A DNA stretch of 64,000 nt from assembly GCA_022041995.1 (NCBI GenBank), contig CP074381.1, forward strand, positions 496,001-560,000, given 5' to 3'. The notes beneath the pieces are model-generated. The model was not told the DNA's origin. It did not search any database and saw only the letters and a program-made list of their open reading frames with translations. This DNA is from Cupriavidus necator (GTDB lineage Bacteria; Pseudomonadota; Gammaproteobacteria; Burkholderiales; Burkholderiaceae). Position numbers and translations under genes: made by a program. Positions 17,848-27,361 of this stretch are shown here, piece by piece. How positions within the stretch are numbered: the first letter of the stretch is position 1; the number at the start of each line of letters is the position of its first letter.

Positions 17848-18825
17848 TCAGCGCGCGATACCCAGGCGCGCCTTGGCGGCATCGTACTCCGCTTTCATGC
17901 GCGTGACGATTTCGCCGGCGGTGGGGATGTCGTGGATCTGGCCCACGCCCTGGCCGGCGCCCCAGACGTCCTTCCACGCCTTGGCCTTGGAGGCGCCGCT
18001 GGAGAAGTCCATCTTGCTCTTGTCGGCCACCGGCAGGTTGTCCGGATCCAGCCCCACGTTGCTGATGCTTTCGCGGATGTAGTTGCCGTGCACGCCGGTG
18101 AACAGGTTGGTGTAGATGATATCGGCGGCGGCCGAGCTGGTGATCGACTGCTTGTATGTTTCTGCCGCGTGGGCCTCCTGCGAGGCGATAAAGCGCGTGC
18201 CCACGTAGGCAAAGTCCGCGCCCATGGCCTGCGCGGCCAGCACCGCCTCGCCGGTGGCGATCGAGCCCGACAGCGCGATCGGGCCGTCGAAGATCTTGCG
18301 CACCTCGCCCACCAGCGCGAACGGCGACAGCATGCCGGCATGGCCGCCGGCGCCGGCCGCCACCAGGATCAGGCCGTCGACGCCGGCCTCGATCGCCTTT
18401 TCGGCATGACGCATGCTGATCACGTCATGCAGCACGATGCCGCCGTAGCTGTGCACCGCGTCGATCATCTCCTTGACGGGGGCGCGCAGCGAGGTGATGA
18501 AGATCGGCACCTGGTGGTCCACGCACACCTTCACGTCGTGTTCGAGCCGTGCGTTCGAGGTATGCACGATCTGGTTGACCGCGACCGGGCCCACCTGCGC
18601 GCCCGGGTTGGCGGCCTTGAAGGTGGCCAGCTCGCCTTCGATCTGGGTGAGCCACTCGTCGAGCAGCTCCGCCGGGCGCGCATTGAGCGCCGGGAACGAG
18701 CCGACGATGCCGGCCTTGCACTGCGCCAGCACCAGCTCCGGGTAGCTGACGATGAACATGGGCGAGGCGATGACGGGCAGGGCCAGGTTCTGCAGGGCCT
18801 GGGGCAGTTGCTTGGCGGCGGGCAT
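17848..18825 (-). CDS. Nitronate monooxygenase family FMN enzyme
   Basis: A 325-residue TIM-barrel flavoprotein. LPVIASPMFIVS at residues 16-27, the AGAGGHAG motif at about 158-165 with the catalytic-position His162, and GSIATGEAVLAAQAMGADFAYVG split across the phosphate-binding loop (GSIATGEAVL, then GADFAYVGTRF) identify the nitronate monooxygenase / 2-nitropropane dioxygenase family. It oxidises alkyl nitronates to carbonyls and nitrite, though some relatives have other roles. AGGAGACACC precedes the start. A consensus TATAAT with a TetR-type palindrome at the transcription start region suggests repression by an unlinked TetR regulator. Confidence 0.9.
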   Translation of the reverse strand: MPAAKQLPQALQNLALPVIASPMFIVSYPELVLAQCKAGIVGSFPALNARPAELLDEWLTQIEGELATFKAANPGAQVGPVAVNQIVHTSNARLEHDVKVCVDHQVPIFITSLRAPVKEMIDAVHSYGGIVLHDVISMRHAEKAIEAGVDGLILVAAGAGGHAGMLSPFALVGEVRKIFDGPIALSGSIATGEAVLAAQAMGADFAYVGTRFIASQEAHAAETYKQSITSSAAADIIYTNLFTGVHGNYIRESISNVGLDPDNLPVADKSKMDFSSGASKAKAWKDVWGAGQGVGQIHDIPTAGEIVTRMKAEYDAAKARLGIAR

Positions 18826-18869
18826 GGTGTCTCCTGAACTACTGGGCGGGCACCTCGCGGGCGCCCTAA

Positions 18870-18890
18870 ATGAACGGTCGTTCGATTATA
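18870..18890 (-). promoter_or_regulatory. Nitronate monooxygenase promoter (-10) with overlapping palindrome
   Basis: On the reverse strand TATAAT (18890-18885) is followed directly by CGAACG-AC-CGTTCA (18884-18871), an inverted repeat of GAACG with a 2 bp centre. This is TetR-family operator geometry placed over the start of transcription, fitting repression. No good -35 is visible. Confidence 0.55.
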
Positions 18891-18952
18891 GGGAGTTTCT
18901 GCGCGGTCACGTTAGAAGCCCCAGTCTATGCCGACCCGGTCACCTCGTGGAA

Positions 18953-20389
18953 CTACCCGGCCGGAAGGGTCAGTTCCGCCAGCGCGCCGCCGCCAGGGCG
19001 GTTGGCCAGCGTTACATCGCCATGATGCAACGTTGCCACCTCGCGTGCAAAGCACAGGCCCAGGCCGGTGCTCTTGTCCGCACCGTGCGGGCGTGGCAGC
19101 GAGTAGAAGCGCTCGAACACGCGCGGCAGGGCGTAGTCGGGGATGCCCGGGCCCTGGTCGGCCACGGCGATGGCCAGCGCGCCGCCGCGGCGCTCCAGCC
19201 GCACCGTGACTTCACTGTCCGGCGGGGCGAAGTCGATGGCGTTCTCCAGCAGGTTGGCGATGGCCTGGCGCAGCAGGAACGGATCGCCGGCGACCAGGTC
19301 CGGGCTGGCGTCGGCGGCCAGCCGCAGCGTCACGCCGCGCTGGCGCGCGCGCGGTTCCAGCTCGCTGCCCAGTTGGGCCAGCAGCGGGGCCAGCCGCACC
19401 GGCTCGCGCACTTCCAGGCGCTGGCGCTGCTCCACGTCGGCCAGTGCCAGCAGCTTGCGGATCATGGTTTCAAGCCGGCCCGACTGGGCGCGGATATTGG
19501 CAACGAAGCGCTGGCGGTCCGACGCCGGCATCGCTTCCTGCAGCAGCTCGGCGGCGCCGCCGATCGCGGCCAGCGGGCTTTTCATCTCATGCGTCAGCGT
19601 GTGGATGTAGTGCTCGACATACTGCTTGTCTTCCAGCCGCTCGCGCATGCCCTGCACCGCGCGGCCCAGCTCGGCCAGCTCGCCGCCGCCGCGCAGCGGC
19701 ATCTCGGCGCGCTCGCCGGCCGCCACCGCGCGCGCATATCCGCGCAGCCGGCTCAGTCCATGCGCCAGCCACAGCGTGCAGGCCAGCCCGATCACGCAAG
19801 CAGCGCCGATCAGCAGGCCGCCGTAGAGCAGGATCTTGCGCTGGCTGCGCTCGATAAAGGGCGCCATCGCCGCATTGGGCTTGGCCACGGTCAGCACGCC
19901 GATGATGCGCCCGCCGTCCCCGTCGCGTATTGGCGCGGCCACGTGCATCACAGTGCTGGCCTCGTCGTCGGGGTTGGTGCGCGTGCTGCGTGCGCCGTAC
20001 TTGCCGCGCAGCGTCAGGTAGACATCGTTCCAGCGCGAATAGTCGTGGCCCACGTCAGTGCCGGTGGAGTCAAAGCGCACGATGCCCCTGGCATCGGTCA
20101 CGTAGACGCGGTAGCCGATGCTGTCCTTGTGCAGGCCCGACACATCGGCGTCCACCGGCATGTCGCGCAGCGCCGCCATGTGCCGCGCGAAATCGCCGTG
20201 GGCAATGCGGCCGGCCTTCATGTCGTCGGCGGCAAGCGCCGCCAGCACGTGCGCGGTATCGATCAGCGTGTCTTCCATGGCCTGGCGCACGCCGGGCTTG
20301 ACCTCCTGCACGAACACGCGCAGCGTCAGCACCGTGGCCAGTCCCACGATCAGGAAGAAGCCGAAGAATATGCGCAGGCCGATATGCAT
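18953..20389 (-). CDS. creC: CreC-type sensor histidine kinase
   Basis: A 478-residue inner-membrane kinase: helix 1 at residues 5-25, a periplasmic sensor of about 160 residues, helix 2 at 186-208, HAMP, then the H-box HTLTHEMKSPLAAIGG with His267, an N-box NLLENAIDFAPP, and G-boxes DQGPGIP and STGLGL. The periplasmic YRVYVTDARGIVRFDS and YGARSTRTNPDDEASTVMHVAAPI (read as two blocks) are CreC features. In E. coli CreBC responds to fermentation/minimal-medium growth and membrane perturbation; the signal in beta-proteobacteria is unknown. It follows creB by 9 bp. The inner-membrane protein gene creD is not adjacent. Confidence 0.92.
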   Translation of the reverse strand: MHIGLRIFFGFFLIVGLATVLTLRVFVQEVKPGVRQAMEDTLIDTAHVLAALAADDMKAGRIAHGDFARHMAALRDMPVDADVSGLHKDSIGYRVYVTDARGIVRFDSTGTDVGHDYSRWNDVYLTLRGKYGARSTRTNPDDEASTVMHVAAPIRDGDGGRIIGVLTVAKPNAAMAPFIERSQRKILLYGGLLIGAACVIGLACTLWLAHGLSRLRGYARAVAAGERAEMPLRGGGELAELGRAVQGMRERLEDKQYVEHYIHTLTHEMKSPLAAIGGAAELLQEAMPASDRQRFVANIRAQSGRLETMIRKLLALADVEQRQRLEVREPVRLAPLLAQLGSELEPRARQRGVTLRLAADASPDLVAGDPFLLRQAIANLLENAIDFAPPDSEVTVRLERRGGALAIAVADQGPGIPDYALPRVFERFYSLPRPHGADKSTGLGLCFAREVATLHHGDVTLANRPGGGALAELTLPAG

Positions 20390-20398
20390 GGCGTGCGC

Positions 20399-21109
20399 TC
20401 AGGGTTCCAGCGAATAGCCCATGCCGCGATGGGTGCGGATGCGCCCGGCGCCGTCTGGCGAGGCCCCTGTGCTGGCCTCCCGCAGCTTCGCGCGCAGGGT
20501 CTTGACATGGGTGTCGACGGTGCGGTCGCTGGTGTCGAGCGCGTCTTCCCAGACGCACTCCATCAACTGCGCGCGCGAGTAGATGCGGCCCGGATGCGCG
20601 ACCAGCCAGGCCAGCAGCAGGTACTCGTAGCGGGTCAGCTCCAGCCAGCGGCCGCGGTAGGCCAGGCGCGCGCCGTCCTTGTCGTGGGTGAAGCCGGCGG
20701 CCTCGTCGCCCTTCGCAACTGCTGTGCTGCCGCCGCGCGCCCGGCGCAGGATGGCGCGCACGCGCGCGGCCAGCTCGCGCGGCGAGAAGGGCTTGACCAC
20801 GTAGTCGTCGGCGCCGATCTCCAGCCCGACGATGCGGTCGATCTCTTCATGGCGCGCGGTCAGGAAGATCACCGGCGCATCGCAGAAGGTGCGCAGCGTG
20901 CGGCAGACCTCGAAGCCGCTCAGATCCGGCAGGCCCACGTCCAGGATCACCAGGTCGGCCGGGCCGGCGCGCATGCGCTCGAGCGCGGCGCCGCCCAGCG
21001 TGCAGTGCTCGGCCAGCATGCCGTCGGTGCGCAGGGCATAGAGAATGGTGTCGGCGATGGCCTGCTCGTCTTCCACCACCAGGATCCGCGGTTGTTCCAT
21101 GCCCGGCAT
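20399..21109 (-). CDS. creB: CreB-type response regulator
   Basis: A 236-residue OmpR-family regulator. The receiver has the acidic pair EDE at 13-15, phospho-acceptor Asp57 in LVILDVGLPD, Thr/Lys in FLTARHEE and YVVKPFSPRE. The winged helix ends with DRTVDTHVKTLRAKLRE and RTHRGMGYSLEP. It would be phosphorylated by CreC encoded immediately downstream. It lies 9 bp after a flavoprotein gene on the same strand, so the three may share a transcript. Targets usually carry direct TTCAC repeats; none was noticed here. Confidence 0.93.
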   Translation of the reverse strand: MPGMEQPRILVVEDEQAIADTILYALRTDGMLAEHCTLGGAALERMRAGPADLVILDVGLPDLSGFEVCRTLRTFCDAPVIFLTARHEEIDRIVGLEIGADDYVVKPFSPRELAARVRAILRRARGGSTAVAKGDEAAGFTHDKDGARLAYRGRWLELTRYEYLLLAWLVAHPGRIYSRAQLMECVWEDALDTSDRTVDTHVKTLRAKLREASTGASPDGAGRIRTHRGMGYSLEP

Positions 21110-21118
21110 TCTAGCCGG

Positions 21119-22246
21119 TCAGACGCTGGCCGCCGTGCGGGCCGGCGGCGCCGGTTCGCCGCCGCGGCGCTTGTGGAAATAGATCTGCTCCGCGGCCCAG
21201 CGCAGTGGCGGCGAGTACAGCATCAGGTCGAAGGGCCAGTCGCACTGGAAGCGGTCGAACATCCAGCGCAGCGCACGCTTGGCGCGAAAGCGGGGCGCGC
21301 TGGCGGTGGCGACGGCTTCCGGGGCCGGACCGCCGCGCAGCAGGTGCGCCGCCACGGCCTGGCCGACCGACTCGCCATGGGCAAAGGCATAGTGGATGCC
21401 GCCCGCGGTGACCGGCGACACGATGCCGGCGGCATCTCCCGTCAGGATCACGCCGTCGCGCGCCAGCGGGAAAACCGGGCCGCCGCACGGGATCAGGCCC
21501 GCGCGTGTCGCCGCCGGCTGCGCCAGCTGCGGCAGGCCGGCGCGCTCGCGCACATGCGCCAGCAGCCCGTCCAGGTCGGGCGCGCGGCCGTAACGCGGCA
21601 GGTAGCGCAGCGCCAGGCCGGCCTGCACGCCGGTGGGGTTCTGCGCAATCCAGCCGATATAGCCGGGCGCGAAGCGCCGGGTGATAAAGCAGTGCAGCGC
21701 GCCGGGCTCGGGCAGCGCCAGTCCCGGAAACTCGTATTCCACGCCATACAGGAAGCTGTGCACGCGCCCCAGCCCGGCACACTGCGCCACGCGCGATTTC
21801 GCGCCGTCCGCGCCGACCAGATAGCGCGTGTTGCCCACGCCGGTCACATGCCAGCCACCGTTGCGCGGCACCGCGCCCACAAACGCCTGGCCCAGGCGCA
21901 GTTCGACCCGGTGGCGGACCAGCTCAGCGGCCAGCCAGCGCATCAGCCGCGGTGTATCGGTGGTATGGAAGTAATAGCCCGGCGCGCTCAGGTCGATGCT
22001 GCGCAGCTTGGGCGAGTACAGCCGCACCTGCTCCACCCGGTGCACGCAATCGGCCGGCGCGCGGCCCAGCCAGGTTTGCTCGGTGGCTTCCTTGACCAGG
22101 ATGCCGGTGGTGTGGAGCTTGTCGCCCGGATCGGTCTTGCGTTCCAGCACCAGCACGCGCAGGCCGGCGCGTGCCGCGGCCAGGGCGCAGGCGGCGCCGG
22201 CAAAGCTGGCGCCGGCGATGACGATGTCGTAGTCGAACGAGGGCAT
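21119..22246 (-). CDS. Geranylgeranyl-reductase-family FAD-dependent oxidoreductase
   Basis: A 375-residue flavoprotein. The N-terminal FAD dinucleotide fold is YDIVIAGASFAGAACALAAARAG (GxSxxG variant, seen as VIAGASFAGAA), followed by VLERK; the second FAD motif is ILTGDAAGIVSPVTAGGI near residue 267, and LVGADGAKS sits between. These define the geranylgeranyl reductase / tryptophan-halogenase-like group, which reduce or oxidise isoprenoid or electron-transfer substrates. The actual substrate is unknown. ATG at 22246 is chosen because upstream in-frame sequence is not family-like. It precedes creB-creC, an unusual partner for a two-component system. Confidence 0.82.
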   Translation of the reverse strand: MPSFDYDIVIAGASFAGAACALAAARAGLRVLVLERKTDPGDKLHTTGILVKEATEQTWLGRAPADCVHRVEQVRLYSPKLRSIDLSAPGYYFHTTDTPRLMRWLAAELVRHRVELRLGQAFVGAVPRNGGWHVTGVGNTRYLVGADGAKSRVAQCAGLGRVHSFLYGVEYEFPGLALPEPGALHCFITRRFAPGYIGWIAQNPTGVQAGLALRYLPRYGRAPDLDGLLAHVRERAGLPQLAQPAATRAGLIPCGGPVFPLARDGVILTGDAAGIVSPVTAGGIHYAFAHGESVGQAVAAHLLRGGPAPEAVATASAPRFRAKRALRWMFDRFQCDWPFDLMLYSPPLRWAAEQIYFHKRRGGEPAPPARTAASV

Positions 22247-22339
22247 GGCAGTTCCCGGAGATGGAAGGGCTCCAGTCTGGCCAGCTGGGGTGAGGGCAAT
22301 GTGTGGGGAGTGTGAAGCGGCGGGGCGCGGTGAATAGCC

Positions 22340-22365
22340 AAAAAAACGCCCCGCATACGCGGGGC
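22340..22365 (-). terminator. Intrinsic terminator of the dctB-dctD transcript
   Basis: On the reverse strand GCCCCGC, loop GTAT, GCGGGGC, then seven T residues (complement of the A-run 22340-22346). It lies 118 bp after dctD. Confidence 0.85.
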
Positions 22366-22483
22366 CGTCAATTACCACGAAGATTGATACGCACGGCGGG
22401 CACCTGCCAATGCCGCAGCCGCCAACGAAGCATAGGCCGCCAATGTGACGGCGGCATGGCAGCGCAATGAAGGCCGCATGACA

Positions 22484-23821
22484 TCACAGCCCGTAGCGCT
22501 TGATCTTGTCATAGAGCGTAGCCTTGCCAACCTGCAGCAAGTCCGCCGCCTGGCTGACCGCGCCACCGGTGCGCGCCAGGGCATCCGCAATCACGGCGCG
22601 CTCGAAGTGCTCCATCCGCTCGCGCAGCGGCGCGGCTTCATCGGGGGCCGCGGCCTGCGCGCCCGCCTGCCCGCCCTCCGGCACGCCCAGCACCATCCGG
22701 TCCGCGGCATTGCGCAGCTCGCGCACATTGCCCGGCCAGGGACGCTGGGCCAGGGCCTGGCGTTGCGCCTCGGACAGGATCGGCGCCGGCCGCTGGTAGC
22801 GCACCGCGGACACCAGCGAGAAATGCTCGAACAGCGGCACGATGTCCTCGCGCCGTTCGCGCAGCGGCGGCAGCGCGATGGTGACCACGTTCAGCCGGTA
22901 GTACAGGTCTTCGCGGAAGCTGCCCTGCGCCACCAGCGCATCCATGTCGCCCTTGGCCGCGGCGACGATGCGCACATCGATCTTCACCGAGGCATTTGAC
23001 CCCAGCCGCTCCAGCGAGCCTTCCTGCAGCACCCGCAGCAGCTTGACCTGCAGCGCCAGCGGCATGCTCTCGATCTCGTCGAGGAACAGCGTGCCGCCCG
23101 AGGCGTGCTCGAGCTTGCCAATGCGGCGCTTGCCGGCACCGGTGAAGGCGCCGGCCTCGTGGCCGAACATCTCGCTCTCAAAGATGGCCTCGGGCACCGC
23201 GCCGCAGTTCAGCGCGATAAACGGGCCTTCGGCGCGGCCGGACAGCGCATGCAGGCTGCGCGCCACCAGTTCCTTGCCGGTGCCGGTCTCGCCGTTGATC
23301 ATCACCGGCACGTCGGTGGGCGCGACATTGGCCACCAGCGCGCGCACCTGCCCGATCGCGGGCGAGCGGCCGATGATGCGCGTGCCCGCGGCGGGGCCGG
23401 CCAGTTCGCGGCGCAAGGCTTGATTTTCAAGCTCCAGCGCGCGCCGTTCCAGCGCGCGGCGCACGGTGTCGGTGAGGCGGTCGGCGCCGAAGGGCTTTTC
23501 GATAAAGTCGTAGGCGCCTTCGCGCATGGCCTGCACGGCCATGGTGATGTCGCCGTGGCCGGTCACCAGGATCACCGGCACGCCCGGCGCGGCGTTGCGG
23601 CAGTGCTGCAGCAGGTCCAGCCCGCTGGCGCCGGGCAGGCGCACGTCGGTCACCACCACGCCGGCAAAGGCGCCGTGCAGGTGCGGGATCGCGGCCTCGG
23701 CCGAGGGCAGCGCCAGCACCGCGAAGCCGGCCAGCTCCAGGCTCTGCGCGGTGGCCTGGCGCACCAGCGGCTCGTCTTCGACAAACAGGACACGCAGACC
23801 GTCTTGCATGGCAATACTCAT
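22484..23821 (-). CDS. dctD: DctD-type sigma-54-dependent response regulator
   Basis: A 445-residue NtrC-family activator. Receiver with phospho-acceptor Asp59 ([10 protein letters not shown]) and DFIEKPF; AAA+ domain with Walker A GETGTGKE and the sigma-54 contact loop GAFTGA; C-terminal Fis-type helix-turn-helix ([25 protein letters not shown], read as [20 protein letters not shown]). It should activate dctA from a -24/-12 promoter after phosphorylation by DctB. Its ATG overlaps the dctB stop (ATGA), so the two are translationally coupled. Confidence 0.93.
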   Translation of the reverse strand: MSIAMQDGLRVLFVEDEPLVRQATAQSLELAGFAVLALPSAEAAIPHLHGAFAGVVVTDVRLPGASGLDLLQHCRNAAPGVPVILVTGHGDITMAVQAMREGAYDFIEKPFGADRLTDTVRRALERRALELENQALRRELAGPAAGTRIIGRSPAIGQVRALVANVAPTDVPVMINGETGTGKELVARSLHALSGRAEGPFIALNCGAVPEAIFESEMFGHEAGAFTGAGKRRIGKLEHASGGTLFLDEIESMPLALQVKLLRVLQEGSLERLGSNASVKIDVRIVAAAKGDMDALVAQGSFREDLYYRLNVVTIALPPLRERREDIVPLFEHFSLVSAVRYQRPAPILSEAQRQALAQRPWPGNVRELRNAADRMVLGVPEGGQAGAQAAAPDEAAPLRERMEHFERAVIADALARTGGAVSQAADLLQVGKATLYDKIKRYGL

Positions 23822-25824
23822 TGAGAGGCGGAAACCGATGGCGCTGGATCGATGGCGGGGGCGCGCGCCAGCACCAGCGTGAACCGCGCGCCGCCGCCGG
23901 GCATGTTGGCCACGCTCAGCTGGCCGCCGAACTCGCGCACGATCGACGACGAGATCGCCAGCCCCAGCCCCAGGCCCTGCCCGGTTTCCTTGGTGGTGAA
24001 GAAGGGTTCGAACAGGCGCGGCAGCGCTTCCGGCGTGATGCCGGTGCCGTTGTCGCGCACGACGATGGTGACGGCGTGGTCCTCTGCCTGCACCTCGAGA
24101 TCGATCTGCCCCTGCGCCGGCGCGGCCGCCGCGATCGCATCCAGCGCGTTGCCCAGCAGGTTCAGCAGCACTTGCTCCAGCTTCAGCTCATCGGCGCGCA
24201 CGGCCAGCCCGGGCAGGGCGTCCAGGCCGGTGATGCTGACCGTGACCGCGCCCAGCCGCGGCGCCAGCAGCGCCAGCACGTGATCGACCGCGGCGCGCAG
24301 CGCCACCGGCCGGCGCACCGGGCGGGCCTTGCCGGCGAACAGCTTGAGTTGGCTGGTGATCTTGCCCATGCGCTCGGTCAGGTCAGCAATGGCGGTCAGG
24401 TTGCCTTCGGCCGCGGCCAGCTGGCCGCGCTCCAGCAGCACGCGGGTGTTGTCCGAGAACGTGCGCAGCGCCGCCAGCGGCTGGTTCAGCTCATGCGTGA
24501 TGCCGGCTGCCATCTGCCCCAGCGCGGCCAGCTTGCTGGCCTGCACCAGTTCGTCCTGGGCCGCGCGCAGCTCGCTTTCAGCACGGGTACGCTCCGCCAC
24601 TTCGTCTTCCAGCTTCTCATTGATCGCCATCAGGTCGGCGGTGCGGGCCTCGACGCGGCGCTCCAGCTGGTCGTAGGCTGCCTCCAGCAGCCGGCGGCTG
24701 TACTGCATGTCGCGCGCGCGCTGGCGGCGCTGGCGCCAGTTGACCAGCAGCAGGCAGATGCAGGCATAGGCCAGCGCTGCCGCCACGGTGGCGTTGCGCG
24801 CATTGGCCAGCACCGGCTCCAGCGGCGCCATCACCTGCATGGTCCAGCCAGCCGGGCCGACGGTGCGGTCCAGTTCCAGGTAGCGGTCGGCGCGCTCGGC
24901 GCCGTCCGGGGCAAAGGTGGTCTTGGCGGCGGGCGATTCGTCGCGCACGCGCACCAGCCGCGCGCCGTCGGCCAGCGTGGTGTCCGCCAGCCAGCGCGTG
25001 ACCGGCGAGGTCAGCGGCTCCAGCGGCAGCGGCGTCACCGCGCGGCCGTGGTACTGGCGGGTCTTTTCCAGCTCGGCCTGCAGCGCCGGCGGCAGCGGGC
25101 GCAGGGTGCGGTACTGCCAGGCCGACACCGACGACAGGAAGATCACGCCATGGTCGTCGCTGACCATCAGTGGCTCGGCGCCGCCGCCGGCGCGCTGGAA
25201 CCACTCCAGGTTGAGCTTGACCACGGTCACGCCGATGACCTTGCCGCCGGACTCGACCGGCTGCGCGAGGTAATAGCCGGGCTCCTCGCTGGTGATGCCG
25301 ATGGCATAGAAGCGCCCCATCTTGCCGCCGGCGGCGGCCTGGAAGTAGGGGCGGAAGCGGTAGTCGGTGCCGACAAAGCTGCCGGGCTCGCCGTGGTTGC
25401 TGGCCGCCAGCGCAATGCCGTTGGCGGCGATCACATAGGTGGCCGAGGCATGCGCGCGGCGGTTGACCTCCGCCAGGTACTGGTTGGCGGCGGCCACGCG
25501 TTGCGGGTCGTTGGGGGAGTCCAGCAGCCCGCGCACGAAGGGGTGCAGCGAGACCAGCGCGGGCAGGAATTCGTAGCGGTCGAGGGTGCTTTCCAGCGTG
25601 GCGGCGTAGCGGTCGGCGCGCGTGGCCGTGCTTTGCTGCAGGCTGGCCAGGCCGCGCTGGACCGAGACCAGCCAGGTCAGCGCGCACAGCAGCAGCAGGC
25701 CCGCGGCCAGGGCGACCGCAAAGCCCCACCAGCGGCCGTTGCCGCTGTCCGGCGCATGGGCCGGATGCGCGGCAGACGGGGCGGCGGGGTCATGCACGGC
25801 GAGAAAGTCGTCGGAGTGTGGCAT
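23818..25824 (-). CDS. dctB: DctB-type C4-dicarboxylate sensor histidine kinase
   Basis: A 668-residue membrane kinase: first helix at about residues 33-55, a 250-residue periplasmic double-PAS sensor (DtcB-like YLAEVNRRAHASATYVIAANG, GTDYRFRPYF and GYYLAQPV), second helix, a coiled coil, then GITHELNQPLAALRTF with the phospho-His, NLLGNALDAI and GTGITPEALPRLFEPFFTTK. This arrangement is that of DctB, which senses succinate/malate/fumarate in the periplasm. ATG at 25824 is the start because upstream in-frame codons lie in the dctA-dctB gap and dctA itself. It is transcribed after dctA with dctD. Confidence 0.92.
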   Translation of the reverse strand: MPHSDDFLAVHDPAAPSAAHPAHAPDSGNGRWWGFAVALAAGLLLLCALTWLVSVQRGLASLQQSTATRADRYAATLESTLDRYEFLPALVSLHPFVRGLLDSPNDPQRVAAANQYLAEVNRRAHASATYVIAANGIALAASNHGEPGSFVGTDYRFRPYFQAAAGGKMGRFYAIGITSEEPGYYLAQPVESGGKVIGVTVVKLNLEWFQRAGGGAEPLMVSDDHGVIFLSSVSAWQYRTLRPLPPALQAELEKTRQYHGRAVTPLPLEPLTSPVTRWLADTTLADGARLVRVRDESPAAKTTFAPDGAERADRYLELDRTVGPAGWTMQVMAPLEPVLANARNATVAAALAYACICLLLVNWRQRRQRARDMQYSRRLLEAAYDQLERRVEARTADLMAINEKLEDEVAERTRAESELRAAQDELVQASKLAALGQMAAGITHELNQPLAALRTFSDNTRVLLERGQLAAAEGNLTAIADLTERMGKITSQLKLFAGKARPVRRPVALRAAVDHVLALLAPRLGAVTVSITGLDALPGLAVRADELKLEQVLLNLLGNALDAIAAAAPAQGQIDLEVQAEDHAVTIVVRDNGTGITPEALPRLFEPFFTTKETGQGLGLGLAISSSIVREFGGQLSVANMPGGGARFTLVLARAPAIDPAPSVSASQ

Positions 25825-25863
25825 CGGCGCGCGCGAAGGCTGTCGCGCCGATGATACCCGCTG

Positions 25864-25888
25864 GCGGGCGGCCGGGGCAGCCGCCCGC
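25864..25888 (-). other. GC-rich hairpin between dctA and dctB
   Basis: GCGGGCGGC (25864-25872) pairs with GCCGCCCGC (25880-25888). No U-tract. It may reduce dctBD expression relative to dctA. Confidence 0.45.
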
Positions 25889-25894
25889 GCGGCG

Positions 25895-27190
25895 TCAGAC
25901 GTTCTGGCCGGCGTCGGCCAGTACTTCAGCATCGCGGCCGCCATGTTGCAGCACACGGTTGAGCTTCTTGCGGTCAAGCTCGCGCTCCCATGCCGAGACC
26001 ACCACCGTGGCCACGCCGTTGCCGATGATGTTGGTCAGCGCACGGCACTCGCTCATGAAGCGGTCGATGCCAAGGATCAGCACCATGCCCGCCACCGGGA
26101 TGGTCGGCACCACCGCCAGCGTCGCGGCCAGCGTGATGAAGCCCGAGCCGGTCACGCCGCTGGCGCCCTTGGAGGTGATCATCGCCACTGTCAGGATGGT
26201 CAGCTGCTGCATCAGCGTCAGCTCGATGCCGGTTGCCTGTGCAATGAAGATCACCGCCATCGTCATGTAGATGTTGGTGCCGTCCAGGTTGAACGAGTAG
26301 CCGGTGGGCACCACCAGGCCCACTACCGAGCGCGAGCAGCCGAGCTTTTCCAGCTTCTCCATCATGTGCGGCAGCGCCGCTTCCGACGAGCTGGTGCCCA
26401 GCACGATCAGCAGCTCTTCCTTGATGTACGAGATGAAGCGCAGGATGCTGAAGCCGGTCAGGCGCGCCACCGTGCCCAGCACGAACACCACGAATACGAT
26501 GGCCGTGAAGTAGAAGGTGCCGATCAGCTTGAGCAGCGGCACCAGCGAGCCCAGGCCGTACTTGCCGATGGTGAAGGCCATCGCGCCAAAGGCGCCGATC
26601 GGGGCCACCTTGGTGATCACGTGGACGATATGGAAGAACACCTTGGAGACCTGCTCGATCAGCTGCACCACGATGCGCGCGCGCTCGCCGAGCACGGCCA
26701 GCGCGGAGCCGAAAAACAGCGATACCAGCAGGATCTGCAGGATGTCGCCGTTGGCGAAGGCGCTGAAGACCGTGTCCGGGATGATGTGCATCAGGAACTC
26801 GACCGTGCTCTGGCCGTGCGCCTTGGACACGTACTGGGCAATGGCCTTGGTGTCGAGCGTGGCCGGGTCGATGTTGAAGCCCACGCCCGGCTTGAGCAGG
26901 TGCGCGGCGCCCAGGCCGATCAGCAGCGCGAAGGTCGACACCACTTCAAAGTACAGCAGCGCCTTGCCGCCGACGCGGCCGACCTTCTTCATGTCGCTCA
27001 TGCCGGCGATGCCGGTCACCACGGTGCAGAAGATGATCGGGCCGATGATCATCTTGATCAGCTTGATAAAGCCATCGCCCAGCGGCTTCATGGCCACGCC
27101 GGTGTCGGGCCAGTAGTGGCCAAGCAGGATACCGACGCAGATGGCGAGCAGGACCTGCACGTACAGGATCTTGTAGAAGGGTTTTCTCAT
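25895..27190 (-). CDS. dctA: C4-dicarboxylate/proton symporter DctA
   Basis: A 431-residue transporter of the DAACS family importing succinate, fumarate and malate. Family marks are [14 protein letters not shown], the serine-rich reentrant loop [13 protein letters not shown], the substrate-binding helix [15 protein letters not shown] and [13 protein letters not shown]. Eight membrane helices and two hairpins fit the length. The start follows AGGACGACATC. It is preceded by a sigma-54 promoter and followed by its own sensor-regulator pair, so it is the expected target of DctBD. Confidence 0.96.
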   Translation of the reverse strand: MRKPFYKILYVQVLLAICVGILLGHYWPDTGVAMKPLGDGFIKLIKMIIGPIIFCTVVTGIAGMSDMKKVGRVGGKALLYFEVVSTFALLIGLGAAHLLKPGVGFNIDPATLDTKAIAQYVSKAHGQSTVEFLMHIIPDTVFSAFANGDILQILLVSLFFGSALAVLGERARIVVQLIEQVSKVFFHIVHVITKVAPIGAFGAMAFTIGKYGLGSLVPLLKLIGTFYFTAIVFVVFVLGTVARLTGFSILRFISYIKEELLIVLGTSSSEAALPHMMEKLEKLGCSRSVVGLVVPTGYSFNLDGTNIYMTMAVIFIAQATGIELTLMQQLTILTVAMITSKGASGVTGSGFITLAATLAVVPTIPVAGMVLILGIDRFMSECRALTNIIGNGVATVVVSAWERELDRKKLNRVLQHGGRDAEVLADAGQNV

Positions 27191-27277
27191 GATGTCGTCC
27201 TCGGTGTTGACCGTACCCGGGCGGGGCCGCGCGGGCGCGCGCCGTCGCGGTTGCGGCGCGTTCAGGGACGGGAATTC

Positions 27278-27292
27278 GCAACCGCCGTGCCA
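27278..27292 (-). promoter_or_regulatory. Sigma-54 (-24/-12) promoter of dctA
   Basis: On the reverse strand TGGCACG-GCGG-TTGC runs from 27292 to 27278, matching the sigma-54 consensus TGGCACG-N4-TTGC. It lies about 90 bp before the dctA start. The 392 bp dctA-ferredoxin gap otherwise contains the enhancer candidates listed separately and, on the plus strand, a TATAAT at 27510-27515 that may serve the ferredoxin gene. Confidence 0.85.
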
Positions 27293-27361
27293 GTCAAACC
27301 AGCATTGCTAACTGGTTGATTCACAAGGAAACGCCGGCCTGGCAGGGGTGCGCGGCCTCCG

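Noticed and set aside
18752-22315. An 1187-codon plus-strand open frame opposite creC, creB and the flavoprotein gene
   Set aside because: Arg/Gln/Ala/Gly-rich translation without any domain; it mirrors three real reverse-strand genes. Long antisense frames are expected at this G+C content.
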